Below, one piece after another: positions 8,734 to 17,467 of a stretch of 64,000 bases of DNA (positions are counted from its first letter, which is position 1; each line of letters opens with the position of its first letter). The notes beneath the pieces are model-generated. The model was not told the origin of the DNA, did not search any database, and saw only the letters and a list, made by a program, of their open reading frames with translations. Origin of the DNA: a virus; IMG/VR virus record IMGVR_UViG_3300028883_000295, positions 1 through 64,000 of that record; one strand, written 5' to 3'. A program made the translations under genes and the position numbers.

Positions 8734-9679
8734 AACTCCATATAGAATATCATTTGCAGGTGGTCTATCTGACCTAGAAGCATATTATAAGTATCAGGAT
8801 GGACATGTAGTATCTACTACTATAGATAAATATCTCTACCTATTCGTGACTAAGAATCTAATAGGCAAGTATAGAGCAGTTTATAGAAATGTAGAAGAAG
8901 TGGATGAGATAGATGACATTAAGCATCCATTAGTAAGAGAATGTCTTAAGATGGCTAAGATAGATGAACCAGTAGAGATAATGTGTCTATCTGATGCACC
9001 TGGAGGAACAGGTTTAGGTTCTTCATCTGCATTCACTGTAGGACTTCTTAATGCTTTATATAGATATAATGGAATCCAATGTAACAAAGCCAAACTAGCA
9101 GAGGATGCATGTAAGATAGAAATAGATATACTAGGTGAGCCTATAGGAAAGCAGGATCAATATAACTGTGCTTTTGGTGGACTGAATCATTATGTATTTA
9201 CTAAGAAGAGAATCAGAATCCATCCTATACTAGCAGATATAGAGACAATTAATAGATTACAAGACAATCTAATGTTATTCTATACAAACATTCAGAGAAA
9301 AGCATCTGATATTCTAAATAATCAGAAGAAGAATATGCATGATATAGTTCCAATAGTCAAAGATATGACTTGGATGGCTAGCTGTATATCTAGTGACTTA
9401 CATCATAATACACTAGATAACATAGGTGCATATATAGGTGAAGAGTGGAATCTAAAGAAGAAGACTGGAAATGTATCTAATGAGATGATAGATGAGATAA
9501 TAGATAGAACATATGATGCAGGAGCTACAGGAGCAAAGTTATGTGGAGCAGGTTCAGGTGGATTTCTGATGGTATATTGTGAACCAGCATATCAAGATGC
9601 AGTTAGAAAAAGACTATCTGATCTGACAGAGTTTCCATTTAGATTTGATGAACATGGGAGTAGGATAATACATGCCTGA
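8720..9679 (+). CDS. GHMP-family sugar kinase (heptose 7-phosphate kinase-like)
   Basis: Starts MIISRTPYRISFAGGLSD, the standard beginning of HddA-like D-glycero-D-manno-heptose 7-phosphate kinases. It has the ATP loop PGGTGLGSSSAF (about residue 93), IGKQDQYNCAFGG and the C-terminal GAKLCGAGSGGFL. To give this N-terminus the start must be TTG at 8720, inside the end of the upstream SDR gene. With the GmhA-like isomerase downstream it suggests an ADP/GDP-heptose route, although no nucleotidyltransferase is visible here. Fucose or mevalonate-type kinases are less likely given the start motif. Confidence 0.88.
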   Translation: MIISRTPYRISFAGGLSDLEAYYKYQDGHVVSTTIDKYLYLFVTKNLIGKYRAVYRNVEEVDEIDDIKHPLVRECLKMAKIDEPVEIMCLSDAPGGTGLGSSSAFTVGLLNALYRYNGIQCNKAKLAEDACKIEIDILGEPIGKQDQYNCAFGGLNHYVFTKKRIRIHPILADIETINRLQDNLMLFYTNIQRKASDILNNQKKNMHDIVPIVKDMTWMASCISSDLHHNTLDNIGAYIGEEWNLKKKTGNVSNEMIDEIIDRTYDAGATGAKLCGAGSGGFLMVYCEPAYQDAVRKRLSDLTEFPFRFDEHGSRIIHA

Positions 9680-10724
9680 AGTATCTATAATCATACCAAC
9701 AAATAGAAGAAATAAAGTCATGATACCTAAGATAAGGAATATCCAGAGTGCACTTCTAAGGAACCATTTCAGTAGAACATTCACTAATGAATTCATAGAT
9801 TTGATTACCCAGAGAACATTTGATGTCAATCATTATCTAGAACTTACACTCAGCTCTCTATCATATCAAACATTCAAAGACTTTGAAGTTATTATCTCAC
9901 ATAGATATCCAGAAGATGCTCTAGAGACAGTTAAGATGGAATGGGGATTTCCTATCAAGCTAGTAAAAGAGAAACCATCTATATGGCATGATTTAGGTGA
10001 GAAGTATCCTACACTCTGTAACAACATCAACACTGGAGTCATTCATTCTTCTGGAGAACTTCTCTGGAGACTAGATGACTTGACATTCTTTAATAATAGA
10101 GCTTTAGAAGAATTGTGGAGTAACTGGAAGAATGGATACTATTCCACCAGTAGAGGATTCAGATGTATTGACTTTGAAGAGAAATGTCTTGGTATGAAGG
10201 AGAGGTCAGTAAGAGTAGGACCTAATAAATATAACTGTTACTATAATGGATGGCTAGGTCAACTGAAGCCCCTGACTATGGAAGGTAATGAAATTCCTAG
10301 CTGGATGATGTGGGGATTCTCTAGTACAATGTCTATAGATGATTTCCTTGAGGTTAATGGACAAGATGAGATATATGATGGAAGCATATCAGGTACAGAT
10401 ATAGAAATCGCAATGAGGATAGCAAAGATAAATAAACAGAGGAGACTAGCTACACAGAACTTTGTATATGAGATAAATGATGTTCCATACAAGTATATGG
10501 CCAGAGATGATGTTGCAATGAGAAGACTCTGGCAAGTGAATAATCTGACTGCTAATGATTGGAAGCCTACAGAAAAGCAGATGAAACTATATGAAAGGTG
10601 GCATAAAAAGAAACTAGGTGAATTAGATGAGTATTGGAATCAGTTCATGAATGTGCCTTATCTGGACATGAAAAAAGAGTATAAAGACAAGAAATTGGGG
10701 AAAATAGTCTATGAAAGTGAATAA
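9672..10724 (+). CDS. Family 2 glycosyltransferase
   Basis: VSIIIPTNRR near the N-terminus and the split SLSYQTFKDFEVIISHR are the GT-A nucleotide-binding start. RLDDLTFF near residue 132 takes the place of the metal-binding D-x-D, and GTDIEIAMRI is the ED-like acidic catalytic segment. The ~50-residue insert after IIIPT (residues 18-60) is unusual. The 350-residue protein has no membrane span. It is the only obvious glycosyltransferase in the window, so it probably adds the modified sugar to a viral or host glycan. Start overlaps the kinase gene by 8 bases. Confidence 0.88.
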   Translation: MPEVSIIIPTNRRNKVMIPKIRNIQSALLRNHFSRTFTNEFIDLITQRTFDVNHYLELTLSSLSYQTFKDFEVIISHRYPEDALETVKMEWGFPIKLVKEKPSIWHDLGEKYPTLCNNINTGVIHSSGELLWRLDDLTFFNNRALEELWSNWKNGYYSTSRGFRCIDFEEKCLGMKERSVRVGPNKYNCYYNGWLGQLKPLTMEGNEIPSWMMWGFSSTMSIDDFLEVNGQDEIYDGSISGTDIEIAMRIAKINKQRRLATQNFVYEINDVPYKYMARDDVAMRRLWQVNNLTANDWKPTEKQMKLYERWHKKKLGELDEYWNQFMNVPYLDMKKEYKDKKLGKIVYESE

Positions 10725-10740
10725 TGTAGAATGTAGTCGA

Positions 10741-10870
10741 GGATATGCCTCAGAAATCGATTTAAAGGGGTCATACAGCCACGTAGAAGCAAAAACTATT
10801 TTTACTAATGGTATTATACCTGTGGCATATCCAAATGCGTTAGCGTGGCTCTTTGGTGCCTTTAAATGGA
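10741..10870 (+). repeat. Structured repeat element, copy A (pseudoknot RNA candidate)
   Basis: Copy A of a four-copy element. A perfect 9-bp stem GGATATGCC/GGCATATCC (10741-10749 with 10824-10832) is crossed by a perfect 7-bp stem AGCCACG/CGTGGCT (10777-10783 with 10844-10850), giving a pseudoknot. The box CTAATGGTA at about 10805 and the end GCTCTTTGGTGCC-TTTAAATGGAAA match other copies. It lies 16 bases before the isomerase start, in the sense direction. An open frame (10711-10905) crosses it but looks accidental. Confidence 0.75.
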
Positions 10871-10885
10871 AATTAGGGTTTTTTG

Positions 10886-11410
10886 ATGAAAATGAACATA
10901 AATAAGTATTTAGATGAATTTAAGAGTGTGTTTGAAGATATAAAGAAGCAGTATAACAAGTTAGATGAGATAGTAGATATTATAAAGCAATCAGAGAAGA
11001 TATACATAGCAGGTAATGGAGCATCTGCATTGATATCATCACATCTAGCCCTGCATCTGAGACAGTTAGGATATGATGCAATATCTCTAACAGATAATGT
11101 AGGACTAGTGACTGCAGAAGCTAATGATGATGAATATAAAAATATATTTATGAACCAACTATATTCTACATCAGATAGAGGAGACATTCTAATCATCTTC
11201 TCTGGTTCTGGTAATTCAGAGAATGTAGTGACTGGTGCAAAGTATATGATAGATATAGGAGAGAAGGTAATTGCATTTGTAGGAACAGATGGTGGAGAAT
11301 TAAGTATGATGGAAGATGTAGAGTGTTTTCATGTGAATGGGGATATGCAGCACGCTGAAGATGCATTCTCAATTATATGTCACTTGCTTTTGAGGTGTTT
11401 AGATGAGTAA
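10886..11410 (+). CDS. gmhA: SIS-domain phosphosugar isomerase (GmhA-like)
   Basis: A single SIS domain of ~174 residues: IYIAGNGASALISSH near residue 42 and FSGSGNSENVV near 105 bind the phosphosugar. QHAEDAFSIICHLL matches the C-terminal helix of GmhA, which converts sedoheptulose 7-phosphate to heptose 7-phosphate. It fits the GHMP heptose-kinase-like gene of the same operon. No good ribosome site precedes the ATG. It follows structured copy A, whose TTTAAATGG tail is ~25 bases before the ATG, so a leaderless start from a weak TATA box is possible. ATG at 10892 is the alternative. Confidence 0.87.
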   Translation: MKMNINKYLDEFKSVFEDIKKQYNKLDEIVDIIKQSEKIYIAGNGASALISSHLALHLRQLGYDAISLTDNVGLVTAEANDDEYKNIFMNQLYSTSDRGDILIIFSGSGNSENVVTGAKYMIDIGEKVIAFVGTDGGELSMMEDVECFHVNGDMQHAEDAFSIICHLLLRCLDE

Positions 11411-11621
11411 ACTTGAATTTAAATGTCCATTTTGTGATGCAGATATGGAAATTATAAGCCAGAATATTAGTATACCATTGAATTATTTATTTGGTACAAA
11501 AAACAAATTAACAGAAGAGTGGATTTGTATGAATGAAGAATGTCAATGTAGACTTGAGATAAATGCAGAATCTGTATCAATGATACCAATAGAAAGACAA
11601 TGGAGACCAACAAATGAGTAA
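11403..11621 (+). CDS. Small zinc-ribbon protein
   Basis: A 72-residue protein with CPFC near residue 8 and C-x5-C (CMNEECQC) near 42, a four-cysteine pattern suggesting a zinc ribbon. It overlaps the isomerase by 8 bases and the dehydrogenase by 8 bases. No specific function is recognised; it may be an accessory of the sugar operon. Confidence 0.7.
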   Translation: MSKLEFKCPFCDADMEIISQNISIPLNYLFGTKNKLTEEWICMNEECQCRLEINAESVSMIPIERQWRPTNE

Positions 11622-12438
11622 ACCAAGAATTGGCATTTGTGGATTCGGAGTTGTGGGTAGAGCTATCCATGCAGGATTCTATACTAAAGCAAAGTTCAGG
11701 ATATATGATATTAATCCAGATGTATCAGTTAATGACCTAGAAGATGTATGCATAGATAGTGAATTCATATTCATATGTGTTCCTACTCCTATGAAAGAGA
11801 ATGGAGAGGCAGACACTTCTATAGTAGAAGAGACTGTTCAGAGATGTTTAGATTACATCAACCACACAGATACTATTCTAATAATCAAATCAACTATTCC
11901 ACCAGAGACTACAAAGATGCTTCAGGAGAGGCATCCAGATATACATATAGTCTTCTCACCAGAGTTCTTAACTGCTAGGTGTGCTAGACTAGACTTCATT
12001 AATAATGCTAGAATCATTCTGGGTGGAGATATAGGAGATACAAAAAGAGTAGAGAGTCTCTTCAGATTGAGATTTCCACATACACCAATCATTCACACAG
12101 ATCCAACAACTGCAGAGATTGTAAAGTATGCAGCTAACTGTTTCTTTACTACAAAACTATCTTACTTCAATGAGATTTATCAGGTATGCCAGAAATTAGG
12201 AGTTGATTATGAAGATGTGAAGAAGATGGTTCTACTTGATGGTAGGATAGGTAATTCACATGTTGATGTACCTGGATTTGATGGCCATCTAGGATGGGGA
12301 CAAGCATGTTTCACCAAAGACCATAATGCATTAATAAAAAAAGAAGAAGAACTAGGAATCGAACCTAGTGTTCTAAAAGGAGTATGGAAGAAGAACGAAG
12401 AAGTTAGAGGAAAAAGATATTGGAAAAAAGGACTTTAA
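11614..12438 (+). CDS. UDP-glucose/GDP-mannose dehydrogenase family, compact form
   Basis: The N-terminal Rossmann motif GICGFGVVGRA (7-17) is followed by FIFICVPTPMKENGEAD, STIPPETT, FSPEFLT, the central helix EIVKYAANCFFTTKLSYFNE and the catalytic-cysteine segment GWGQACFTKD (about 228-237). Known members oxidise UDP- or GDP-sugars to uronic acids with NAD. The protein stops at 274 residues, without the C-terminal UDP-binding domain of ~430-residue enzymes. That may limit it or imply a partner. Last gene of the operon; its stop abuts the stop of the opposing tail-fibre gene. Confidence 0.85.
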   Translation: MSKPRIGICGFGVVGRAIHAGFYTKAKFRIYDINPDVSVNDLEDVCIDSEFIFICVPTPMKENGEADTSIVEETVQRCLDYINHTDTILIIKSTIPPETTKMLQERHPDIHIVFSPEFLTARCARLDFINNARIILGGDIGDTKRVESLFRLRFPHTPIIHTDPTTAEIVKYAANCFFTTKLSYFNEIYQVCQKLGVDYEDVKKMVLLDGRIGNSHVDVPGFDGHLGWGQACFTKDHNALIKKEEELGIEPSVLKGVWKKNEEVRGKRYWKKGL

Positions 12439-15063
12439 TTAAACTTCTGCTCTCCATGAAAATGATTGTGCATCTGGAGAAGAATGATACACAGTGATGT
12501 TTGTGGCATCCACTGTGAATGAATACATGATTGGATTTGCACCTGATGGAGATAGATTAACATAAGATGGTTTGCTTGGGCACCCATGTGCTATAGTTCC
12601 TGCATCTGAAACATTAGCCCATCCTCTATATAAACTTTGTAAGGAACCTTTGATTGTGCCTCCTGATATTGTAGTTCCAGATATACCATCTGCATCAATA
12701 CCTGCAGCAGTCAACACACCTGTTGTTGTATCATCTGCATTATCTTTTAGATAGTCAGAAGCACCCACTAAGTTTGTATTGTTACCAGATACCCAATCTG
12801 CATAGATACCTGTCTGTGAGGAATACAGACCAGCTTTTATATTACCACCAGAGATTGCTTGAGTAGATATGCATTGTGAAGAGAAATTACCTTGGAAGTA
12901 TGCATCTCCTTTAAATAGTGCATCACCTGCATCTATATAAAGTCCATAGTTATTTGTAGCACCACCAGCATAAGCATATATTCCTATGTTTGTGGTATTA
13001 GCCCCTACAGCAGTACCATTAAATCCATATAAAGTATCTAATCCAGCTTTATTAGCATGCATTTTAATAGCTTGGATAAAGTCGGTATTATCATCTGGAG
13101 TTAATTGAACATTAACAAACCCCCTTAAAGTTCCTGTCATAGAATTATGCCCAAATGATGCTCCACCTGAATGTTGCATATGGAATGGTGAAGAAGGTGT
13201 GAACTTTGCCATATTCACCCCTAGAGAATTAGTTATTATAGAACCTCCAGAGATAGTTTGAGAAGAAAGAAAAGTCATATTATGAATACCCTTACTATTC
13301 CAATCCTTATCAGCATTTATAGTCAAATCAGAAAGGTTAGATACTCCATCTCCCCCACCACCTATCATAGTGTTCCAACCACCACTATTAGCACTACAAA
13401 TATATAAATTTGATAATGAAGTAGTTCCAGATAACCAAAGAACTCCAGCTCTCTGTGATGGTTCATCTGTGCTTGGAATTATTTCAATCATAGAACCAGA
13501 AAATCTGTGAGTAGTTATTCCTCTTTTTGTTAATATAAGTCTTCCACCACTATCATTATAGTTAAGTTGCATTGCTCCACTACCTTCCATATATACAAAT
13601 GGACTATATGTTTGAGCAATATCATTGCAGTAGATATACATATCATCAGTGACTAGACTACCACCTTTTAAGACTGTATTATCATCTGATTTCTGTATAC
13701 TAAATAATGCAGTATTTCCGCTTTCAATAGTAAGTGGTTGATTTCCATGAAGTCTTATATCTATATTTCCAGCATCAAATAAAGCAATAGCAGGCTGTGC
13801 ATCTATATCATTAGCTAATAACTTAAGATTCTTTCCATCAATACCACCTTCAATAATAGATGTTGTTCCATCATATGTGAAATCAAATATCTGAGTAGAA
13901 CCACTTTTCATAGTAATTCTACTAGGGCTATTAGTTATTAAATCAGTTAATCTTATTGATCCACCTGAAATTGATGCGGAAGAAATACCTGCAGCATTAT
14001 AAATAGTCTTTGAATTCCAATCCTTATCAGCGTCTATAGTTAAATCTGATAAATTAGAAGCACCAGCACCAACACTTGGTCCATTATATACAGAACAAGA
14101 AATAGTATGTGCTTGTAATTGACTGGATATAGATATCTTATTACCAGATAAAAGAATGTTACTACTAGCTTTTATACGGATATCACCTGGATGAGTAGCA
14201 TGATCTTCACCATAAAAAGAAATATATGATTGTTCAGTTGTATAATGTCTAAATCTAGCTTCTTGGTCACTCCAACCAATCATCAAGTCTGTTCTTTTAG
14301 ATGCAGTAGATGGATTAAAGATTAATATAGGTGTTCCATCTCTCCATATTCTAAATGTATGTGGAGTCTCACTACCTAGACCGACTCCAACAGTTGATGA
14401 ATCGCCTACTGAGATATATTGAGTATTACTTGTATTACCCTTTATGACTATCTTCTCATCATGACTACCCCCGTATAGATTACTAGTTGTTCTATTGTGA
14501 GTAAACTGAAATGTCTCACTACCAGTCTTATAGAAATACACATCATCATTTGTATCTAAGATTATATCTCCAGCACCATTTAATTTAATGTAAGGATATG
14601 TATCTGAACTATTCGCATTAATTATCATATCATCATTAGCATCATCACCACCGAATAAACGGCTATCATCTCCATCCACATCAAATTGGAATATCTTAGA
14701 TCCCTGTTCCTCTATATCAAAATCTCCACCAGTAGCCAAATCAATTCCAACATCACTGGCACCTTGTATTTGAATAAATGGGTAGGTATCTTTATCATTA
14801 GCCTTAATAATCATAATAGAATCATTCTCATCTGTTCCATATATTGTAGTACCCTGCGCTTCAAGAGCAACCTTTAGCATTTGATCGCCATCATCTTTCA
14901 TTATTATCTTACTACTAGCATCTAGTATTATATCATCTGGGGCATCCATATTATACCAATCAGAACCAGTATTGTTATGTCTAATTTCTGGAACCATTGT
15001 ATTCCAATTACTATAAGTGATTGTATTGCCAGATTCCATTGAATCGTACCAATTAGTTGCCAT
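12439..15063 (-). CDS. Large repetitive tail fibre, fibre family 1
   Basis: An 874-residue low-charge beta-rich protein with many copies of a short motif like SSxxISGGxI, blocks GASNLSDLTIDADKDWNSK and FQFxxDGxxSxxxGG, and a terminal module GTIAHGCPSKPSYVNLSP...FSWRAEV shared with the fibre at 31765-34473. Repeated strands of this kind build trimeric receptor-binding fibres. A central ~120-residue block (TLRGFVNVQLTPDD to NNYGLYID) is also shared with that protein. GAGGTAGATAAAT precedes the ATG. Last gene of the late leftward block. Confidence 0.8.
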   Translation of the reverse strand: MATNWYDSMESGNTITYSNWNTMVPEIRHNNTGSDWYNMDAPDDIILDASSKIIMKDDGDQMLKVALEAQGTTIYGTDENDSIMIIKANDKDTYPFIQIQGASDVGIDLATGGDFDIEEQGSKIFQFDVDGDDSRLFGGDDANDDMIINANSSDTYPYIKLNGAGDIILDTNDDVYFYKTGSETFQFTHNRTTSNLYGGSHDEKIVIKGNTSNTQYISVGDSSTVGVGLGSETPHTFRIWRDGTPILIFNPSTASKRTDLMIGWSDQEARFRHYTTEQSYISFYGEDHATHPGDIRIKASSNILLSGNKISISSQLQAHTISCSVYNGPSVGAGASNLSDLTIDADKDWNSKTIYNAAGISSASISGGSIRLTDLITNSPSRITMKSGSTQIFDFTYDGTTSIIEGGIDGKNLKLLANDIDAQPAIALFDAGNIDIRLHGNQPLTIESGNTALFSIQKSDDNTVLKGGSLVTDDMYIYCNDIAQTYSPFVYMEGSGAMQLNYNDSGGRLILTKRGITTHRFSGSMIEIIPSTDEPSQRAGVLWLSGTTSLSNLYICSANSGGWNTMIGGGGDGVSNLSDLTINADKDWNSKGIHNMTFLSSQTISGGSIITNSLGVNMAKFTPSSPFHMQHSGGASFGHNSMTGTLRGFVNVQLTPDDNTDFIQAIKMHANKAGLDTLYGFNGTAVGANTTNIGIYAYAGGATNNYGLYIDAGDALFKGDAYFQGNFSSQCISTQAISGGNIKAGLYSSQTGIYADWVSGNNTNLVGASDYLKDNADDTTTGVLTAAGIDADGISGTTISGGTIKGSLQSLYRGWANVSDAGTIAHGCPSKPSYVNLSPSGANPIMYSFTVDATNITVYHSSPDAQSFSWRAEV

Positions 15064-15079
15064 ATTTATCTACCTCTCA

Positions 15080-15604
15080 TTATAAATCTCCACTTCCACT
15101 AACCATTGCTTCTATCTTACATCCTATCCATCCTTCTGCTGAATTTGGAATTGGATGAAGAACTACATTCTTCACAAAAGCAATCGTTTCTTTTCTCATG
15201 TTCCTTAATGTGCTTGCTCCCATATCATTAGATGATGGTGTAGGCAAGAATTTGATAGTGTTCTCTGCACTCCAAGTAGTATCATACATATGTCTTCTTC
15301 CAAGTATTTTAAACAGTTCACCAACTGCACCTGGAATGATATTATCCATTAGAGTATCCACATCTGATTTTTTCATCCATGTTTCTATTATAACAGAGTA
15401 ATCTTGAACATCCCATCTGCTACACTTGACATCTAAGAAATCACTTGTTCCCATATTTCCATAATAGATAGCCAAGTCATTATCATATTTGAATGGTGGA
15501 GAAGGTGGAAGAGCACATGGACCAAAGCAGAATCCAAAATCATCATCAAAATAATAAGGAAATGTTCTATGAGATGCCTGAGGATGAGTATCAAATGCAG
15601 ACAT
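15080..15604 (-). CDS. Baseplate/tail-tip paralogue 3
   Basis: A 174-residue protein whose C-terminal ~115 residues (CSRWDVQDYSVIIETW, PGAVGELFKILGRR, YDTTWSAENTI, MRKETIAFVKN, VSGSGDL) repeat in the next two upstream genes. The N-terminal ~55 residues are specific to it. The tandem set lies between the tail hub and a fibre, so these are probably baseplate or fibre-attachment subunits. No known family is recognised. Confidence 0.7.
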   Translation of the reverse strand: MSAFDTHPQASHRTFPYYFDDDFGFCFGPCALPPSPPFKYDNDLAIYYGNMGTSDFLDVKCSRWDVQDYSVIIETWMKKSDVDTLMDNIIPGAVGELFKILGRRHMYDTTWSAENTIKFLPTPSSNDMGASTLRNMRKETIAFVKNVVLHPIPNSAEGWIGCKIEAMVSGSGDL

Positions 15605-16449
15605 TATAAATCTCCACTTCCACTAGCTACGCATTCTATCTTCACATGAATCCATCCTTTATCTCCTTCAACTGGTGAATCTGTGATATTCTTTACAAAA
15701 ACAACTTCTTTACTTCTCATATTTGATAATTGTCTATCTGGAATAGGAATTAATTCAATTGTATTTTCACCTGACCATGTAGTATCATAGTGATGAGGTC
15801 TACCTAATATCTTAAATAATTCACCCACTGCTTGTGGAGTTATGCTATCTCTTAATGATTGCAAATCAGATTTATTTAGCCATGTCTCTAAAATCATTCC
15901 ATAATCTCCAACATCCCATCTAGAACACCAACATTGAATTACACATGAATGTCCTGTTATTAACATATCACCTGTTTCATTATCCCAAGATACTCTAATT
16001 TGTACCATACTAACTGCATTACCTGATGATGTATTTATTGCTTGAACATCACATTTAAGATTAACTATATCTTCCCATGTCCAATGAGAAGGAGCATTTG
16101 TATCTGAAGTTATATCATACCATTCAGTCCAATATAACCACATACTAATCCAATCATGAATATGATTATCTCCATCACCATCAGCAAATACTGGTCTTAA
16201 TTCTACTTTATTATTATCAGTATTTCCTGGAATTTCTCTACCTCTCATTCTAATCTCTACTTTAGTTATCTTCCCATATGATATACCAGGACATGTATTA
16301 GAATTTAATGCACATATATCTCCACTACTTCCACCAGATTCATCTCCAGCATCTCCATCTACCATATCACCTGGAACAGTTGGACCACCATCCCATCCAT
16401 TTGTTTCACTAGGATCATATCCATCAAAATAATATATCTCACTTGGCAT
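15604..16449 (-). CDS. Baseplate/tail-tip paralogue 2
   Basis: A 281-residue protein. The N-terminal ~165 residues form an Asp/Gly/Trp-rich beta domain that may bind carbohydrate, and the C-terminal module (SRWDVGDYGMILETW, GELFKILGRP, YDTTWSGENTIEL, ASGSGDL) matches the neighbouring two paralogues. Its stop overlaps the start of the next gene by one base. Probably a tail-tip component with an exchangeable outer domain. Confidence 0.7.
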   Translation of the reverse strand: MPSEIYYFDGYDPSETNGWDGGPTVPGDMVDGDAGDESGGSSGDICALNSNTCPGISYGKITKVEIRMRGREIPGNTDNNKVELRPVFADGDGDNHIHDWISMWLYWTEWYDITSDTNAPSHWTWEDIVNLKCDVQAINTSSGNAVSMVQIRVSWDNETGDMLITGHSCVIQCWCSRWDVGDYGMILETWLNKSDLQSLRDSITPQAVGELFKILGRPHHYDTTWSGENTIELIPIPDRQLSNMRSKEVVFVKNITDSPVEGDKGWIHVKIECVASGSGDL

Positions 16450-16450
16450 A

Positions 16451-17467
16451 TTAATCTATGTCCAATCTTATTCCTTCAACTTTTATACCAAACTTATTTG
16501 GAGTCACAAATGTATCTGATATATTTCTCACAGCAACAGTTCTCTTTTCTCTAAGACTAGATAGTCCATATCCATAGATAGGTTCTAGAATAAGAGTATT
16601 TCCAGATGAATAAGTTGTATCAATGAATGTTGGCTTTCCAAGTATCTTATATAATTCTCTATATGCACCTGGAGTCACATTTCTGAATAAGAAGTTTCTA
16701 TCACAAGCATCCACAAATGTCTCCATAATCACGTTATAGTTATCTTCATCCCATCTACTGTTCCAACATCTTATCTTTCTCTCATACCAAGTAGCTCCTT
16801 CTATATTTCCATCTATTCCATTAACAGAATCTGTTAGAGTGGTATTTTCCCTATCTAGAAACTTATAATGTACTGTAGGAGTTGTTGGTGTAATTCCATT
16901 ATAGATTCGATTAACCTCACTAGAGTCAAAAGCAGTGCCACTCCAAAACACAAACTCGCAGATATCACCATTAAAATGATTATTATAAGCCTTCCACTCT
17001 CCTAATCTAAATTCATGAGTAGTATCAGTAGCTGGTGTATAATTAGCACCTACTGTTTTGTTAACTTTAGAAACACCATCAACATATAATCTAAAATCTT
17101 TAGTAGAATGGTTGTAGACTACTGTACCAGTATGCCATTTACCATCACCAACTGCTGTATTAGTATCTAAACTTATACCACCAGCTGTGCCAGAACCCAT
17201 TCTAGCAAATAAATCAGTAGAACTACTAGCAACCCATATATGATAGTTATCATCATATCCACTACCAGTATCATTCTTAGCAAACAAAGTCCAATATACT
17301 TTATCAGCTGAACCAGTCCCTCTATATCTAAATGTTACACTAGCAGTATATGAATTAGCAACAGTTAAATAGTCTGAAGTAGCAGTCACATAATCATCTG
17401 AACCATCAAATGATAAACATCCTTGTGGAACTATAATATATTGACTACCCTTTTCTCTTACTTCCAT
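16451..17467 (-). CDS. Tail-tip paralogue 1 with LamG-type lectin domain
   Basis: Residues ~15-200 form a concanavalin/LamG-like domain: CLSFDGSDDYVTA, YTASVTFRYRG, GKWHTGTVVYNHS, FRLYVDGV, NGDICEFVFWSG. Residues ~225-335 are the common module of this tandem family (NSRWDEDNYNVIMETF, PGAYRELYKILGKP, YSSGNTLILEP). LamG domains bind glycans or proteins, so this may be a host-recognition subunit built by inserting a lectin before the attachment module. Confidence 0.75.
   Translation of the reverse strand: MEVREKGSQYIIVPQGCLSFDGSDDYVTATSDYLTVANSYTASVTFRYRGTGSADKVYWTLFAKNDTGSGYDDNYHIWVASSSTDLFARMGSGTAGGISLDTNTAVGDGKWHTGTVVYNHSTKDFRLYVDGVSKVNKTVGANYTPATDTTHEFRLGEWKAYNNHFNGDICEFVFWSGTAFDSSEVNRIYNGITPTTPTVHYKFLDRENTTLTDSVNGIDGNIEGATWYERKIRCWNSRWDEDNYNVIMETFVDACDRNFLFRNVTPGAYRELYKILGKPTFIDTTYSSGNTLILEPIYGYGLSSLREKRTVAVRNISDTFVTPNKFGIKVEGIRLDID

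Noticed and set aside
10801-10830. Resemblance of ATGGTATTATACCTG to the hairpin ribozyme GGTATATTACCTGG segment
   Set aside because: The other conserved ribozyme loop is missing and the remaining copies do not keep the match.
10711-10905. 64-residue + strand ORF before the isomerase gene
   Set aside because: It has codons unlike its neighbours (GCG, CTC) and covers structured copy A, whose relatives elsewhere are non-coding. No ribosome site or family was seen.
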